A stretch of 64,000 nt of DNA, taken from NCBI RefSeq assembly GCF_011752975.1, contig NZ_VWWP01000001.1, forward strand, positions 372,001-436,000, in the 5' to 3' direction. Positions 53,277-62,809 of this stretch are shown here, in pieces (position 1 is the stretch's first letter; each line of letters starts with the position of its first letter). The stretch comes from Chryseobacterium sp. Tr-659. Its GTDB lineage: Bacteria > Bacteroidota > Bacteroidia > Flavobacteriales > Weeksellaceae. The notes under the pieces were generated by a model that was given only the letters and a program-made list of their open reading frames with translations, was not told the origin of the DNA and did not search any database. The position numbers and the translations under genes were made by a program.

Positions 53277-56200
53277 TCATTTTCCTCTCAACGGACTTCC
53301 ATACCATGATGTGTTGTCTGAAAGAACTTCTCCTTTCATAACCAGCGAAAGCGGATCAATATTAACATTGCTGCCAATTTCACTATCATATAAAATGATG
53401 GTTCTTGAATTGATGGTCGTCTGCTTTCCTATTTTTACACTCCCGATTTTCATAATTCGGTCTTCAAAAAGATGGGTTTGAGGGCCGCAGTCTTCATTCA
53501 GCATCGTTTCATCTCCAATTGAAACCATATCAAATTCTGTAATATCGGTGGTGTTAAGCCATACTTTTTTCCCGATTTTAACACCTAGAAATCTCATAAA
53601 AAACGGAAGCCAGAATGTTCCGCGAAGGAAATCAAGGAAAAACTGTACCGGAAGTGCCTCATAAATAGTGGTGATACCTTCGCTCAGCCATACTTTAATA
53701 CTGTACATCGGCATTTCTGTTTTCTTATATTTTCCGACAAATGTCCACTTGAGCAGTACAGTAAAGAAAAAAGAAGGTAAAGCAACAATTCCCAGGTAAT
53801 AAAACGGAGAAAGTAATAGGAGATAAAGAATGTTTCCCTCAAGATACGTGCTTGTGTAGGCTATAAATAATACACTGCATATAATGACCACAGTCTGTGG
53901 AAGAATAATTCTGATCCCTTCTACAATAGCTCTTGCCAGCTTAAGTTGGAATGGAGGATTGTATGTAAGATTATCCTGGAATACCTCAGATTTCTGTCTG
54001 GATGGAAGTCCGATTGGTGGAGATCCGAACCAGTCTTTTTCAGTGGAATTCTTCAGTTGTTCTTCAGTCGGAGCTTTACTCAATACGCCGATCAGCATAT
54101 TGTTTCCTAATTCATATCCCTGCGGAATAAGTCCGCTGTTTCCTACAAAACTGTTATTTCCGATGGTGGTTTTGGATAAAATTAGTTTTTCGTTTCTTAC
54201 ATCATGCTCCCCGAGAATAACAGCATCGGCAATAAATGATCCTTCACCAATTTCTAAAAGATGATGTGAAACATCGCTGGCTGTCGATATTTCCGAGTTT
54301 TTTCCCACTTTTGCACCCATCATTCTGTAAAATTTACTGATATAAATAGAAGCAAAAAGAGGATGTACAATAATAAGTGATAAATTAAAAATCTGATCCT
54401 TTATCCATTTTTTATAATACATAAAACTATACACCGGATAAATGCCGGGCTTCATATTGTATTGCAGAATTCTGGTCAGTATGCTTACTACTCCTATAAA
54501 TAATAAAATGTAAACCGTGGAAAGTATTGGCGCCTGCCACAGGTAGTAAAAATTATAATCCGCAGAACGGTCATCCAGATAATAGAGTGTATAAAGGGTA
54601 GGAGCTAAAGGTAGTACGATAAGCAATGGAAAGAAAAATAAGGAACATGCATACAATAATGCAAATCTGTTTCTTTTTCGTGCCGAAGCCAATTTGGGAG
54701 CTGTAACTTCTTCACCGGTTTTAGTTCTTACTTTTTCCGCAGGGCTGCCATTCCAGACTTCCCCGAACCCGATTTTCCCTCCTTCGTTAAGGCAGCTTAA
54801 ATCCTGAAGCTCTCCGAATTCTTCAATCACCGTATCACCGCATACGATTACGGAAGATCCCAGATAAGCATGTGCTTTGATATGGACCTTTCTTATTCTT
54901 AAAATACCGTTTTCAACAGAAGCATTGTCAATACTGCATCCCGAACTAGTGTTTACATTTTCATCAATAGTAACAAGATCCTCAGCGGCAATGGGTAATA
55001 AACTCAGTTGAGCGCTTGGATGAACTTTTACACCAAGTAACTTTAAATATTTCGGATATAAAGGTGTTTCTACAATAAATTCAGAAGGCATTAGTCTTTT
55101 AATCGTTTTCCAGAGCCACCATCTGAAATAATACCAGCCCCAGAGCGGATAGTCACCTTCTTTTATTTTTCCGATCACCAGCCATTTCGTCAGAACAATG
55201 ATGGTAGAATATACCGGCGGGATCAGAGTATAAAGTAAAAAGGCGCTTAATAATGCATAATGCAGTCCATACCCGTTAAGCTGAAAATAATAATAACTTA
55301 AATAAGGGAAAAATATCTGAATACTTAATAAAGCAAATACAACCAATAAGCTGATGGTCTGGGCAATATTGCAGGCAATATACTGTAATGTTGAAACCCG
55401 GTGAAAAGGTTCCTGGTGGGTTGTTGTCTGATTCTGCTTGTTTTTAAGGCACTCCAAATAAGCGGAAAGCGGACGGTTCTCATAAATTTCCTTTAATGAT
55501 GCCGTTTGAATTCCTGCTTCTTTACGGAGGTGTGAAACCAGAGTAGCAGCCAATAAAGAATGTCCTCCAAGATCCGTAAAGAAATCCTGAGTCAGGTTGA
55601 TTTCTTTTCCCGGAAATACCCATTTCAAAGTTTGAAGAAGTTTTTCTTCTACAGGAGCGTTGGGATCAATATTGATATCCTCATTTTTCTCATGAGTGGT
55701 GAAGTTTTCCGGGATTGGAAGACGTTTTCTGTCGATTTTGCCACTTGGCATCCTCGGCATTTCTTTCATTTGTATAATCGAAATCGGGACCATGTAGGGA
55801 GCTAGAAATTTAGCAAGTTCTTTGCGCATTTCATTTTCGTTGAATGAAGAATCATTGCTCATTACAACGTATCCTACAAGTTGCCCCTGCTCGTTGGAAT
55901 CCTCTTTTACAGCTACTGCTGCTGAAGAAACATCATCAAGCTGGTTAAGGCGGGTTTCAATCTCGCCGAGCTCTATTCGGTAGCCGCGTAATTTAATCTG
56001 GTCATCAATTCTTCCCTGGAATTCGATGAATCCGTCCTCGCGGATGATAACGGCATCCCCGGTTTTGTAAATGGTGTCTCCGGGTAATTCAGGAAATGGA
56101 TTAGGTAAAAACTTTTGCTCAGTAAGCTCAGGAAGATTAAAATATCCATTGCTTACTCCAGGCCCGGAAATAATCATTTCTCCCCGTTCTCCCCGCGGAA

Positions 56201-57197
56201 GAATATTCATGTTTTCATCAATTATGGCAACGTGATAATTCGGAAGAGGAGGTCCTATGGTAAGCTCCTGTTCATTATTCAGTATGGCCATATTGGAAGA
56301 TACTGTTGTTTCCGTTGGCCCATAACTGTTAATAAATATTCTGTAAGGTTTTGCCCATTTTTCCTGTACCTGTTTAGTACATGCTTCACCACCGGTATTA
56401 ATGAACCTGATGGTGGGAACTTCATCAATAATCGCCAGAATACTTGGGACGGCGTGAAGTACAGTAATTTTGTTTTTTGTTAAAACATCACTCAGCTCGT
56501 CTATTGCTTTTACAGTTGTAGCATCAGCAATCCACAAGGTAGCTCCTGCGAAAAGACTGATCCATACTTCTTCGCACCACATGTCAAAAGAAACCGAAAA
56601 TCCCTGATAAACAGTGTCTGAATCTTTAATCCCGATAAAATCCTGTTCAGAGCGGATCAGGTGACAGATATTTCGGTGGGAAATAGGAATACCTTTTGGG
56701 TTTCCCGTGCTGCCGGAAGTGAATAATACATAGGCCCAGTTATCCGGAGTGTAATTTACTTCAGGAGCAGAAACTGTATGTTGTGGCTGGGGTGCAATTG
56801 CAATAGGTTTACAGTGGATGTCTGCATCCGTATCAGAAAAATATGTTTTGACATTGATGTCTGTAAAGACTTTTTTTATTCTGTCCTCCGGCATTTCACG
56901 ATCTAACGGGATGTAGGCTGCACCAGCCTTCAGAATTCCGAGGATGGCGACTGGAAGTTCAAGACTTCTTGGGTACCATACACCTACGCGATCGCCGGGC
57001 TGTACACCCTGATCCTGCAGTTGCCGCGCAATAGTATTACTCCAGCTGTCTAATTCAGCATAGGTTATTTTTTTATCTTTAAATATAAAGGCTGTTTTGT
57101 CTTTATATTTCTCAAAGGTGGGAACCAATAATTCAGGCAGAGTTTCATCTCTGATAAACTCCGGACTGATCTTTCCTAAAATCAGGCTTTTCATCAT
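53277..57197 (-). CDS. Pls/PosA-type single-module NRPS (adenylation, carrier, membrane/LbH domains)
   Basis: 1306 residues. Adenylation domain at about 25-500: LFTSGSTGNPKG (159-170), FDMWCEEVW with D205 as the alpha-amine-binding Asp, SYGPTETTVS, KLRGYRIELGEIE and PSGKIDRKRLP. Carrier domain with Ser547 (DLGGHSLL). From about 605 on come three blocks of membrane helices alternating with hexapeptide left-handed beta-helix segments, as in poly-lysine synthetase (Pls) and PosA relatives; no condensation or thioesterase domain. Suggests amino-acid homopolymer or amino-acyl transfer at the membrane. Monomer not predictable by eye. Confidence 0.9.
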   Translation of the reverse strand: MMKSLILGKISPEFIRDETLPELLVPTFEKYKDKTAFIFKDKKITYAELDSWSNTIARQLQDQGVQPGDRVGVWYPRSLELPVAILGILKAGAAYIPLDREMPEDRIKKVFTDINVKTYFSDTDADIHCKPIAIAPQPQHTVSAPEVNYTPDNWAYVLFTSGSTGNPKGIPISHRNICHLIRSEQDFIGIKDSDTVYQGFSVSFDMWCEEVWISLFAGATLWIADATTVKAIDELSDVLTKNKITVLHAVPSILAIIDEVPTIRFINTGGEACTKQVQEKWAKPYRIFINSYGPTETTVSSNMAILNNEQELTIGPPLPNYHVAIIDENMNILPRGERGEMIISGPGVSNGYFNLPELTEQKFLPNPFPELPGDTIYKTGDAVIIREDGFIEFQGRIDDQIKLRGYRIELGEIETRLNQLDDVSSAAVAVKEDSNEQGQLVGYVVMSNDSSFNENEMRKELAKFLAPYMVPISIIQMKEMPRMPSGKIDRKRLPIPENFTTHEKNEDINIDPNAPVEEKLLQTLKWVFPGKEINLTQDFFTDLGGHSLLAATLVSHLRKEAGIQTASLKEIYENRPLSAYLECLKNKQNQTTTHQEPFHRVSTLQYIACNIAQTISLLVVFALLSIQIFFPYLSYYYFQLNGYGLHYALLSAFLLYTLIPPVYSTIIVLTKWLVIGKIKEGDYPLWGWYYFRWWLWKTIKRLMPSEFIVETPLYPKYLKLLGVKVHPSAQLSLLPIAAEDLVTIDENVNTSSGCSIDNASVENGILRIRKVHIKAHAYLGSSVIVCGDTVIEEFGELQDLSCLNEGGKIGFGEVWNGSPAEKVRTKTGEEVTAPKLASARKRNRFALLYACSLFFFPLLIVLPLAPTLYTLYYLDDRSADYNFYYLWQAPILSTVYILLFIGVVSILTRILQYNMKPGIYPVYSFMYYKKWIKDQIFNLSLIIVHPLFASIYISKFYRMMGAKVGKNSEISTASDVSHHLLEIGEGSFIADAVILGEHDVRNEKLILSKTTIGNNSFVGNSGLIPQGYELGNNMLIGVLSKAPTEEQLKNSTEKDWFGSPPIGLPSRQKSEVFQDNLTYNPPFQLKLARAIVEGIRIILPQTVVIICSVLFIAYTSTYLEGNILYLLLLSPFYYLGIVALPSFFFTVLLKWTFVGKYKKTEMPMYSIKVWLSEGITTIYEALPVQFFLDFLRGTFWLPFFMRFLGVKIGKKVWLNTTDITEFDMVSIGDETMLNEDCGPQTHLFEDRIMKIGSVKIGKQTTINSRTIILYDSEIGSNVNIDPLSLVMKGEVLSDNTSWYGSPLRGK

Positions 57198-57287
57198 TAA
57201 AAAATTACAATATAAGGTACGGGGAATATTTTCTTAAATATACTTTATTTCTGTACATCCCCAATCATGCAATTCGTTTTTTAGTTG

Positions 57288-57295
57288 TAATTTTG
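57288..57295 (+). promoter_or_regulatory. -7 element of upp
   Basis: TAATTTTG (TAnnTTTG) 48 bp before the upp ATG; no clear -33 box. Confidence 0.4.
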
Positions 57296-57343
57296 CAGGA
57301 ATTAATATCAATTAACTGAAATTAAAAAAAATATAAAATTTTC

Positions 57344-57994
57344 ATGCTTACTATTTTATCTCAAAACTTTTCCCTAGTCAATGAATGGATTAACGAACTC
57401 AGAAACGTTGAAGTTCAGCATGACCGGATGAGATTCCGAAGAAATATGGAAAGAATCGGAGAAATTGCAGCTTTTGAAATCAGTAAAGGTTTGGAGTACA
57501 GAGAGGTTGAAATCCAGACTCCTCTGGATACAATAAAAAGCAGGGAAATTGCTGTGCAGCCGGTTATTACAACAATTTTAAGAGCGGGAGTTCCATTATT
57601 TGAAGGAATCCTGAATTATCTGGACAGAGCAGACTGCGGTTTTGTTGCTGCCTACAGAAAACATGATGCCAACGATTATTTTTCGATCAAACAGGATTAC
57701 CTTACCTGCCCGAGTATTGAAGGGAGACCTTTGATTGTAGCAGATCCGATGCTGGCAACGGGAGCTTCCCTGATTGAAGCAATCAAAGACTTGTTAACAA
57801 ACGGAAACCCAACACAGCTTCATATTGTGGCAGCAATTGCTTCAAGACAGGGTGTTGAAACCGTTCAGAATGCATATCCTGATGCACATATCTGGGTAGG
57901 AGCTATTGATGAACATTTAACATCCAAAGGTTATATCACTCCCGGATTGGGAGATGCCGGAGATTTAAGCTACGGAGAAAAACTTCAGAGATAA
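57344..57994 (+). CDS. upp: Uracil phosphoribosyltransferase
   Basis: 216 residues. Salvages uracil with PRPP to UMP. PRPP loop ADPMLATGASLIEAI and the uracil-binding IDEHLTSKGYITPGLGDAGD near the C-terminus; TTILRAGVPLFEGIL fits the family as well. Cytosolic. Ends 1 bp before the convergent hydrolase gene. Confidence 0.95.
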   Translation: MLTILSQNFSLVNEWINELRNVEVQHDRMRFRRNMERIGEIAAFEISKGLEYREVEIQTPLDTIKSREIAVQPVITTILRAGVPLFEGILNYLDRADCGFVAAYRKHDANDYFSIKQDYLTCPSIEGRPLIVADPMLATGASLIEAIKDLLTNGNPTQLHIVAAIASRQGVETVQNAYPDAHIWVGAIDEHLTSKGYITPGLGDAGDLSYGEKLQR

Positions 57995-57995
57995 T

Positions 57996-58682
57996 TTAAG
58001 AAAGATTCCAGTAATCTTTAATTAAACTCAACAATAAACTTGGTCGTACCTTTTCCATTGGATGTTTTGTATCCGGAAGGACGGCCAATTTTGCATTAGG
58101 CAGGTTTCTGTGAACACGTATGCTTTCTTCAGTGGTCACCATGTTGTCCTTATCACCAACCATGATCTGAACGGGAGTATGAATGGAGTTCCAGTTGTTT
58201 TCCAACGGTGGATTTTTACCCAAACCAATCATTAAATCAGCAATAGCAGGCAGTAGTAATTTCCATTTTGTTCCGTGTTGGGATTCCAGAAGCTGGGCAT
58301 ATTGGGGAACTTTTTCCAGGATTACATCTGGATTAAGCATCTTACTTTCTTTTAAGGCCTGTTCTTCGGTCCAGTCAAATTTTGTTCCCAAAGTGATGAT
58401 GGAATTGATATTTTCAGGAGTTTTCATTGCATAACACAGCGCCACGTAACCTCCCATACTATGCCCGAAAATGGATACATCTGTCAAATTATTTTCTTTA
58501 CAGTAATCAGATAATTCCTGAGTGTATTTTTCAATACTGATGCCGTCTGCGGGAAGGCTTTGATCTCCATGTCCTGAAAATAAAGGGGTGTGGATGGTAA
58601 AGTGTTGAGATAATGTATGGAGGTAAGGTTTAAAAATATCACTGTGGCCTAAGGCTCCATGTAGTAAAATCAGATTGGACAT
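57996..58682 (-). CDS. Alpha/beta-hydrolase
   Basis: 228 residues. LLHGALGHSDIF oxyanion region, nucleophile in FGHSMGGYVALCYA, acid in MVGDKDNMVTTEES and His in PDTKHPMEKVRP. No signal peptide. Substrate unknown. Convergent with upp, 1 bp apart, without a terminator between them. Confidence 0.88.
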   Translation of the reverse strand: MSNLILLHGALGHSDIFKPYLHTLSQHFTIHTPLFSGHGDQSLPADGISIEKYTQELSDYCKENNLTDVSIFGHSMGGYVALCYAMKTPENINSIITLGTKFDWTEEQALKESKMLNPDVILEKVPQYAQLLESQHGTKWKLLLPAIADLMIGLGKNPPLENNWNSIHTPVQIMVGDKDNMVTTEESIRVHRNLPNAKLAVLPDTKHPMEKVRPSLLLSLIKDYWNLS

Positions 58683-59002
58683 AGCTGTTTAGTTTTCCGG
58701 AAAATTAGGGAAAAGAATTGGATGATAAAAATACAGATGAACTTCTTATGGGTGATTGAAGATTTTCTGTTGAAAATGAATAGGATATCAATATTCAAAT
58801 TTAATGGTGAGTGAATATGATCTTTTGCCTTTTGCAATAAGTGTTTATTTCGTTTTTATTTGTATTTTGATTATTTTGTTGATTTATTTTTAATCATAAT
58901 TTCAATTATTTATTATATTTTTTGTATATTTAATTTATTGTTATTGAATATTTTTATTCTTTGATGGTATGTTAAATAACTAATAACCGAAAAACAAATC
59001 AC
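58683..59002. other. AT-rich intergenic region, no gene seen
   Basis: 320 bp between divergent genes. No ORF, palindrome or perfect TAnnTTTG element was found; a near match, TATTCTTTG, occurs at about 58954. Confidence 0.5.
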
Positions 59003-60436
59003 ATGAAAACACTCTTTGTAAGCCTTTCTATAGGCTTGTTTATGCTTTTGTCGTGTAAAGATGAAAAGCAGCCGGAAATTCCAAACGAAATTGTAAAGAA
59101 ACAGGCTTTTAAAAACCATTCCGATTCAATACCAAAAGATAGGAAAGATTTCTTTGTACTTAATGCTGATTATCCAAGAAAGCGGCCGGATGTAGGATTT
59201 AAATACATGCATGAATTTAATCAGGCTATTACCGTACAGAATGCAGGAAGTTATGTCTCTAAACTGAAAGAATACGCATCACCGCTTATAAATCGGTTTA
59301 TCAATGAGAAAGATAAATTCAGTGCAAAAGAAGTCGGTTGGTTTCATGAACCGTGGATGGGCAGTAAAAGAGATCCTATCATGGGAACTTATACCGGGAA
59401 CCCCAATGGAAAAGGTACTTTTAAACATGTAGATAAAGACCAGGAAGGGTTTGTTCTTGTTATGTACGATCCTTTGGCCGCCTTTACCGTTGGAGAAGTT
59501 TTTGATTCTAACGGAAATGTTCCTATGAAAATAGATCCTTCCTATTTCAAAGGTTCCAAACCTATTGATAGTCTTATAACTATTGATTTAAGTAAAGATA
59601 AAGGGCAGTTTAAAGAAGGAGCGGTCATTGTAAAATTTGCATTCTCAGCACTTAATGGTGATGAATGGGATGATATGAAAGATGCTCCTCTATTTACAAT
59701 TTATAATAAATTAAACAAGCAGCCCAAGTATGGTTATCATAATGTAAGTTTATTCCAGATAGATGTGGTGGTTAAAGATTCCAAAAGCGCCCCGGATACG
59801 GGTTGGGTATTTACAACCTTTGTATATGATAAGAATATCAAATCTAATAATGTTTTAGATAAATTTGTTCCGCTGGGAGCTATATGGGGTAATGATCCGG
59901 ATGTTGTAACCGATTTTACATCAGTAGAAGTACAAAATCCAAAATTAAAACAAACCTGGATTAATAATAATGCGCCTTATTACAGCAGAGAGACTTTGGG
60001 ATGGGGAGGAAGGTTAAGCGGTCCGAATGATGGAGCTGTTGCGCTGCAAACCAGTGTTGTTGTAAAAGATAAAAATAAAAAGGATAGCGTAGTACAATAT
60101 GCAAGATTGCCTATGACATCCTGTATGAGCTGCCACCTGCCATCACAGCAGAGGTTTTCTTCATTCTTACTTCCTTCTCCCAATGGAGGTCGTGCCTTTT
60201 TTAATTACAACACTCCTGCGTTCCTTCGTTATGACAGGAATTTAAAAGGTGAAAGTTTTGATAAAGGTCAGTATTCTTTTGATTATAATATGGCAATGAA
60301 TTATAAAGCGATGAGGGCATACCTGGCCTTCCTGAATACATATTATAAAGGTAAAAATGAGAAAGTGTTGAAGTCGAATATGGTTGAACAAGAAGACGAT
60401 TTCGAAGAGTACAGAATGAGAAAAATAGACCAATAA
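59003..60436 (+). CDS. Large lipoprotein with a CxxCH heme-like motif, function unknown
   Basis: 477 residues. Lipobox MLLSCKD with Cys18. Most of the protein is unrecognised, with long beta-rich stretches. A single C374-x-x-C377-H378 site (TSCMSCHLPSQ) near the C-terminus suggests covalent c-type heme, as in a cytochrome domain, and the preceding WINNNAPYYSRETLGWGGRL segment is plausible as a partner interface. Ends at a terminator. Possibly an outer-membrane electron-transfer or oxidoreductase subunit. Confidence 0.75.
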   Translation: MKTLFVSLSIGLFMLLSCKDEKQPEIPNEIVKKQAFKNHSDSIPKDRKDFFVLNADYPRKRPDVGFKYMHEFNQAITVQNAGSYVSKLKEYASPLINRFINEKDKFSAKEVGWFHEPWMGSKRDPIMGTYTGNPNGKGTFKHVDKDQEGFVLVMYDPLAAFTVGEVFDSNGNVPMKIDPSYFKGSKPIDSLITIDLSKDKGQFKEGAVIVKFAFSALNGDEWDDMKDAPLFTIYNKLNKQPKYGYHNVSLFQIDVVVKDSKSAPDTGWVFTTFVYDKNIKSNNVLDKFVPLGAIWGNDPDVVTDFTSVEVQNPKLKQTWINNNAPYYSRETLGWGGRLSGPNDGAVALQTSVVVKDKNKKDSVVQYARLPMTSCMSCHLPSQQRFSSFLLPSPNGGRAFFNYNTPAFLRYDRNLKGESFDKGQYSFDYNMAMNYKAMRAYLAFLNTYYKGKNEKVLKSNMVEQEDDFEEYRMRKIDQ

Positions 60437-60444
60437 ATTTTTTA

Positions 60445-60475
60445 GACCTCAATCTTAACGGTTGAGGTTTTTTTT
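60445..60475 (+). terminator. Terminator after the CxxCH lipoprotein gene
   Basis: ACCTCAA (60445-60451) / TTGAGGT (60461-60467) with a run of T's after it. Confidence 0.8.
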
Positions 60476-60488
60476 TGAAATCATATTT

Positions 60489-61142
60489 CTATTCATCATT
60501 TGCTATTACAAGAATACTTATTTTGTTGTCTCCCGCTTTTATGATTTCCCAGGCAATAGAAGATATGGTGTTTCCGGTAGTGAAGACGTCGTCGATAAGA
60601 AGAATGTGTTTTCCGGTAATGGGTTGTGTTATAGAAAACGGATTGATGGTTTTCAGCCGGTGTTTTTTATCCTTCAAGGCCTGAGCTTTTGAATAATGAT
60701 TTCTTTTGATAAGCCGATGATCAAACGGAATATTATAATGCTTTGCTAAAGTTTCAGTAAATAAGTGAAGCTGGTTGTAGCCTCTTTCTTTTAGTTTTTT
60801 CGGATGGAGTGGAACACTTACCAGAAGATCGGGTTTTTCATTTTTAAAATTCACTTGTTCTGCGGTCCAGTCTGCAAGAATCTTTCCTGTTCTTTCCCTG
60901 TTTTTGTATTTTAGTTCATGGATGATCTTTCGGCTTAGGTTTTCTTTCTCAAACTGCATTAAAGCAAATGTGTTCTCTACAGGAAAAAGTAATTTACATT
61001 TTTCTTTCACCGGGTTGTTCTCGAAATAATCAAAATGAGTGAAATGAATGTGGTGAAAGCATATCTCACATACAAGCAGATCAGGCTCAATGATTCTGTT
61101 GCAGTGAATGCACCGGTTGGGGAAAAGTAAATCCAATATCAT
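60489..61142 (-). CDS. comF: ComF-family phosphoribosyltransferase-like protein
   Basis: 217 residues. N-terminal zinc ribbon (CIHCNRIIEPDLLVCEICFHH), then a PRTase domain with the PRPP loop LLIDDVFTTGNTISSI and the upstream signature RGYNQLHLFTETLAKH. ComF works with ComFA in natural transformation and is also widespread in non-competent bacteria; role here unproven. Sixty-odd bp downstream of the XRE regulator in the same orientation. Confidence 0.9.
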   Translation of the reverse strand: MILDLLFPNRCIHCNRIIEPDLLVCEICFHHIHFTHFDYFENNPVKEKCKLLFPVENTFALMQFEKENLSRKIIHELKYKNRERTGKILADWTAEQVNFKNEKPDLLVSVPLHPKKLKERGYNQLHLFTETLAKHYNIPFDHRLIKRNHYSKAQALKDKKHRLKTINPFSITQPITGKHILLIDDVFTTGNTISSIAWEIIKAGDNKISILVIANDE

Positions 61143-61204
61143 TGTGTGTTTTTTACGAAAATAAGAAATAGTTTCCGGAAGTTGAAACTGGCAGCAGATA
61201 AGTT

Positions 61205-62683
61205 TTAACTTCCGAATTCTTTTCTGATCTTTTCGACTGAACTTTTCATACTCAGATTAAAATGTTCCTTTTCCAATCGTACAGGAGGAGCTTGTCTTAC
61301 CTCGCAGTCTGCAATGCTGCAGGATTCACAGGTAACTCCTACGTTGATGGTTTTTAAAGATGGAGATTTTATAAAGCTGATCTTTCTGATTATTTGTGAA
61401 TTCAATAAAATGCCAAGGCAGTAACTTCTATTGCTTCCGTCGGAAAAAGGGTTTTTTTGAGAGGTGGAAATCACAAGATAGCTTATCCCCTGGTCTTTGT
61501 AATGGGAAATCTGGGCATCGGTCAGCATTTCATTTTCCTTTAAATGATGAAGGTTTTTTACGGCAATCCACCTTCTGCAGTAATGCTCATTAGTAGCATT
61601 AGCATGTGGGGCCTGCTGATGATTAAGATGCAGCTCTTTTAAAATCTGGATCTTATCAGAATCTTTCTTTTTAACAAGACATAAATAAAACAAATCTTTT
61701 ATTCCCATTTCCGCAGAAAGGATATTGGTAAGCCGGTAATAAAACGTTTCCGGAGAACGGGTAAAGCTGTTGATAAGGTTTTCAAAATTTTTTGGCTCCC
61801 ATTTATTTTGCTGGAAAAACTCAGAAGTCTTTTCTATAACAGGTTCTTTGGAAATCAATAAAGCGCCGGCGAAGTAAGAGGCATAAAAGTTATTCAGAAT
61901 CTCTTCAAAACTTCCGAAATCAAGCCATGAATAAGTGTTAGGGCGAATCTTTAATTCCAGAACATTAAATCCTATTTCTTTGGCCAGAATAAAGGTTTTT
62001 TGATCCTTCTCAAGTTTCTGGTTCAGAAGCAGCAGTCTTTTTTCAGGAATAAAAAGGGAGCGGAGATTATTCAGAGTTCCATATTTCTCAAAATCTTCGG
62101 ATTGAATGGTGTAGCTGAATTTTTCCACAAGAATATTTTCCAGAATATCCGATTTTAAATTTTTTCCGGGCTTTATGCTGTTTTCCAGGATAAATTGATC
62201 TACCTTTTCCTCTACTTCAGGGAAATAATTATCATACAATTCCTGGAATGATCTTAAAACAGCAAAATAAAATCTTTCCTTTCCAAGATTGTAATTTTGT
62301 GAGATTTCAATCAGTGCATTAATAAAAGCGGTAACTTTTTTAGGCGCATCGCTGATGATGCTGATAAGATTATTTTTGTTGATTCCGAACAATTCCAAAG
62401 GTACCTCTTTAAAGAAATCAGACTGAAGAATTTCGTTAAAAGGTGCCAGGCTTTTATCAAGTTTTGTAGAAACCAGATCATCAAAAGTGCAGTTCAATGC
62501 TTCTGAAAGTTGAATGATCTTGTCATGTTTTGGATATTTCTTTCCATTTTCAATTTCATTAAGGTAAGATTTTGATAATCCGGTTTTTGTGGCAAGATCT
62601 TGCAGAGACCAGTTTTTTTTCTGTCTCAGCTGTTTCAGTTTCAGTCCGAAAACCGTTTTGATAAAGTCGCTTTCTGAATTCAT
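61205..62683 (-). CDS. XRE-family regulator with degenerate DUF955 and DUF2083 (ScfR/RamB-like)
   Basis: 492 residues. Helix-turn-helix at about 12-68 (LKQLRQKKNWSLQDLATKTG, SKSYLNEIENGKKYP). The middle (about 190-300) aligns with IrrE-type DUF955, but the HExxH peptidase site reads FILAKEIGF, so catalysis is improbable. The C-terminus has the DUF2083 cysteine group TCESCSIADCEVR and YCRRWIAVKNL. Known members such as RamB and MSMEG/Rv0465c-like regulators control acetate/short-chain fatty acid metabolism. Divergent from malate synthase with two palindromes between them, so it is probably the glyoxylate-shunt regulator. Confidence 0.87.
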   Translation of the reverse strand: MNSESDFIKTVFGLKLKQLRQKKNWSLQDLATKTGLSKSYLNEIENGKKYPKHDKIIQLSEALNCTFDDLVSTKLDKSLAPFNEILQSDFFKEVPLELFGINKNNLISIISDAPKKVTAFINALIEISQNYNLGKERFYFAVLRSFQELYDNYFPEVEEKVDQFILENSIKPGKNLKSDILENILVEKFSYTIQSEDFEKYGTLNNLRSLFIPEKRLLLLNQKLEKDQKTFILAKEIGFNVLELKIRPNTYSWLDFGSFEEILNNFYASYFAGALLISKEPVIEKTSEFFQQNKWEPKNFENLINSFTRSPETFYYRLTNILSAEMGIKDLFYLCLVKKKDSDKIQILKELHLNHQQAPHANATNEHYCRRWIAVKNLHHLKENEMLTDAQISHYKDQGISYLVISTSQKNPFSDGSNRSYCLGILLNSQIIRKISFIKSPSLKTINVGVTCESCSIADCEVRQAPPVRLEKEHFNLSMKSSVEKIRKEFGS

Positions 62684-62687
62684 TACT

Positions 62688-62781
62688 CAAATATAAATAA
62701 TTAGATGCGATTATTCGCATAATATTTTTTAAATAAATTTAGCGAACGTTCGCTGTTTGTGAAAATTTTTATTTATGTTTG
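62688..62781. promoter_or_regulatory. Divergent promoters with two palindromic operators between the regulator and aceB
   Basis: Minus-strand TATATTTG (complement of 62688-62695) serves the regulator. Palindrome 1, ATGCGA (62705-62710) / TCGCAT (62715-62720), lies near its -33 position. Palindrome 2, AGCGAACGTTCGCT (62741-62754), lies near the -33 position of plus-strand TATGTTTG (62774-62781) serving aceB. The shared half-site is GCGA/TCGC and the centres are 35 bp apart. The minus -7 element almost touches the ATG at 62683, so that transcript may be leaderless. Confidence 0.6.
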
Positions 62782-62809
62782 TAATGTCAAATCTCAAAAT
62801 CAGTATGTT

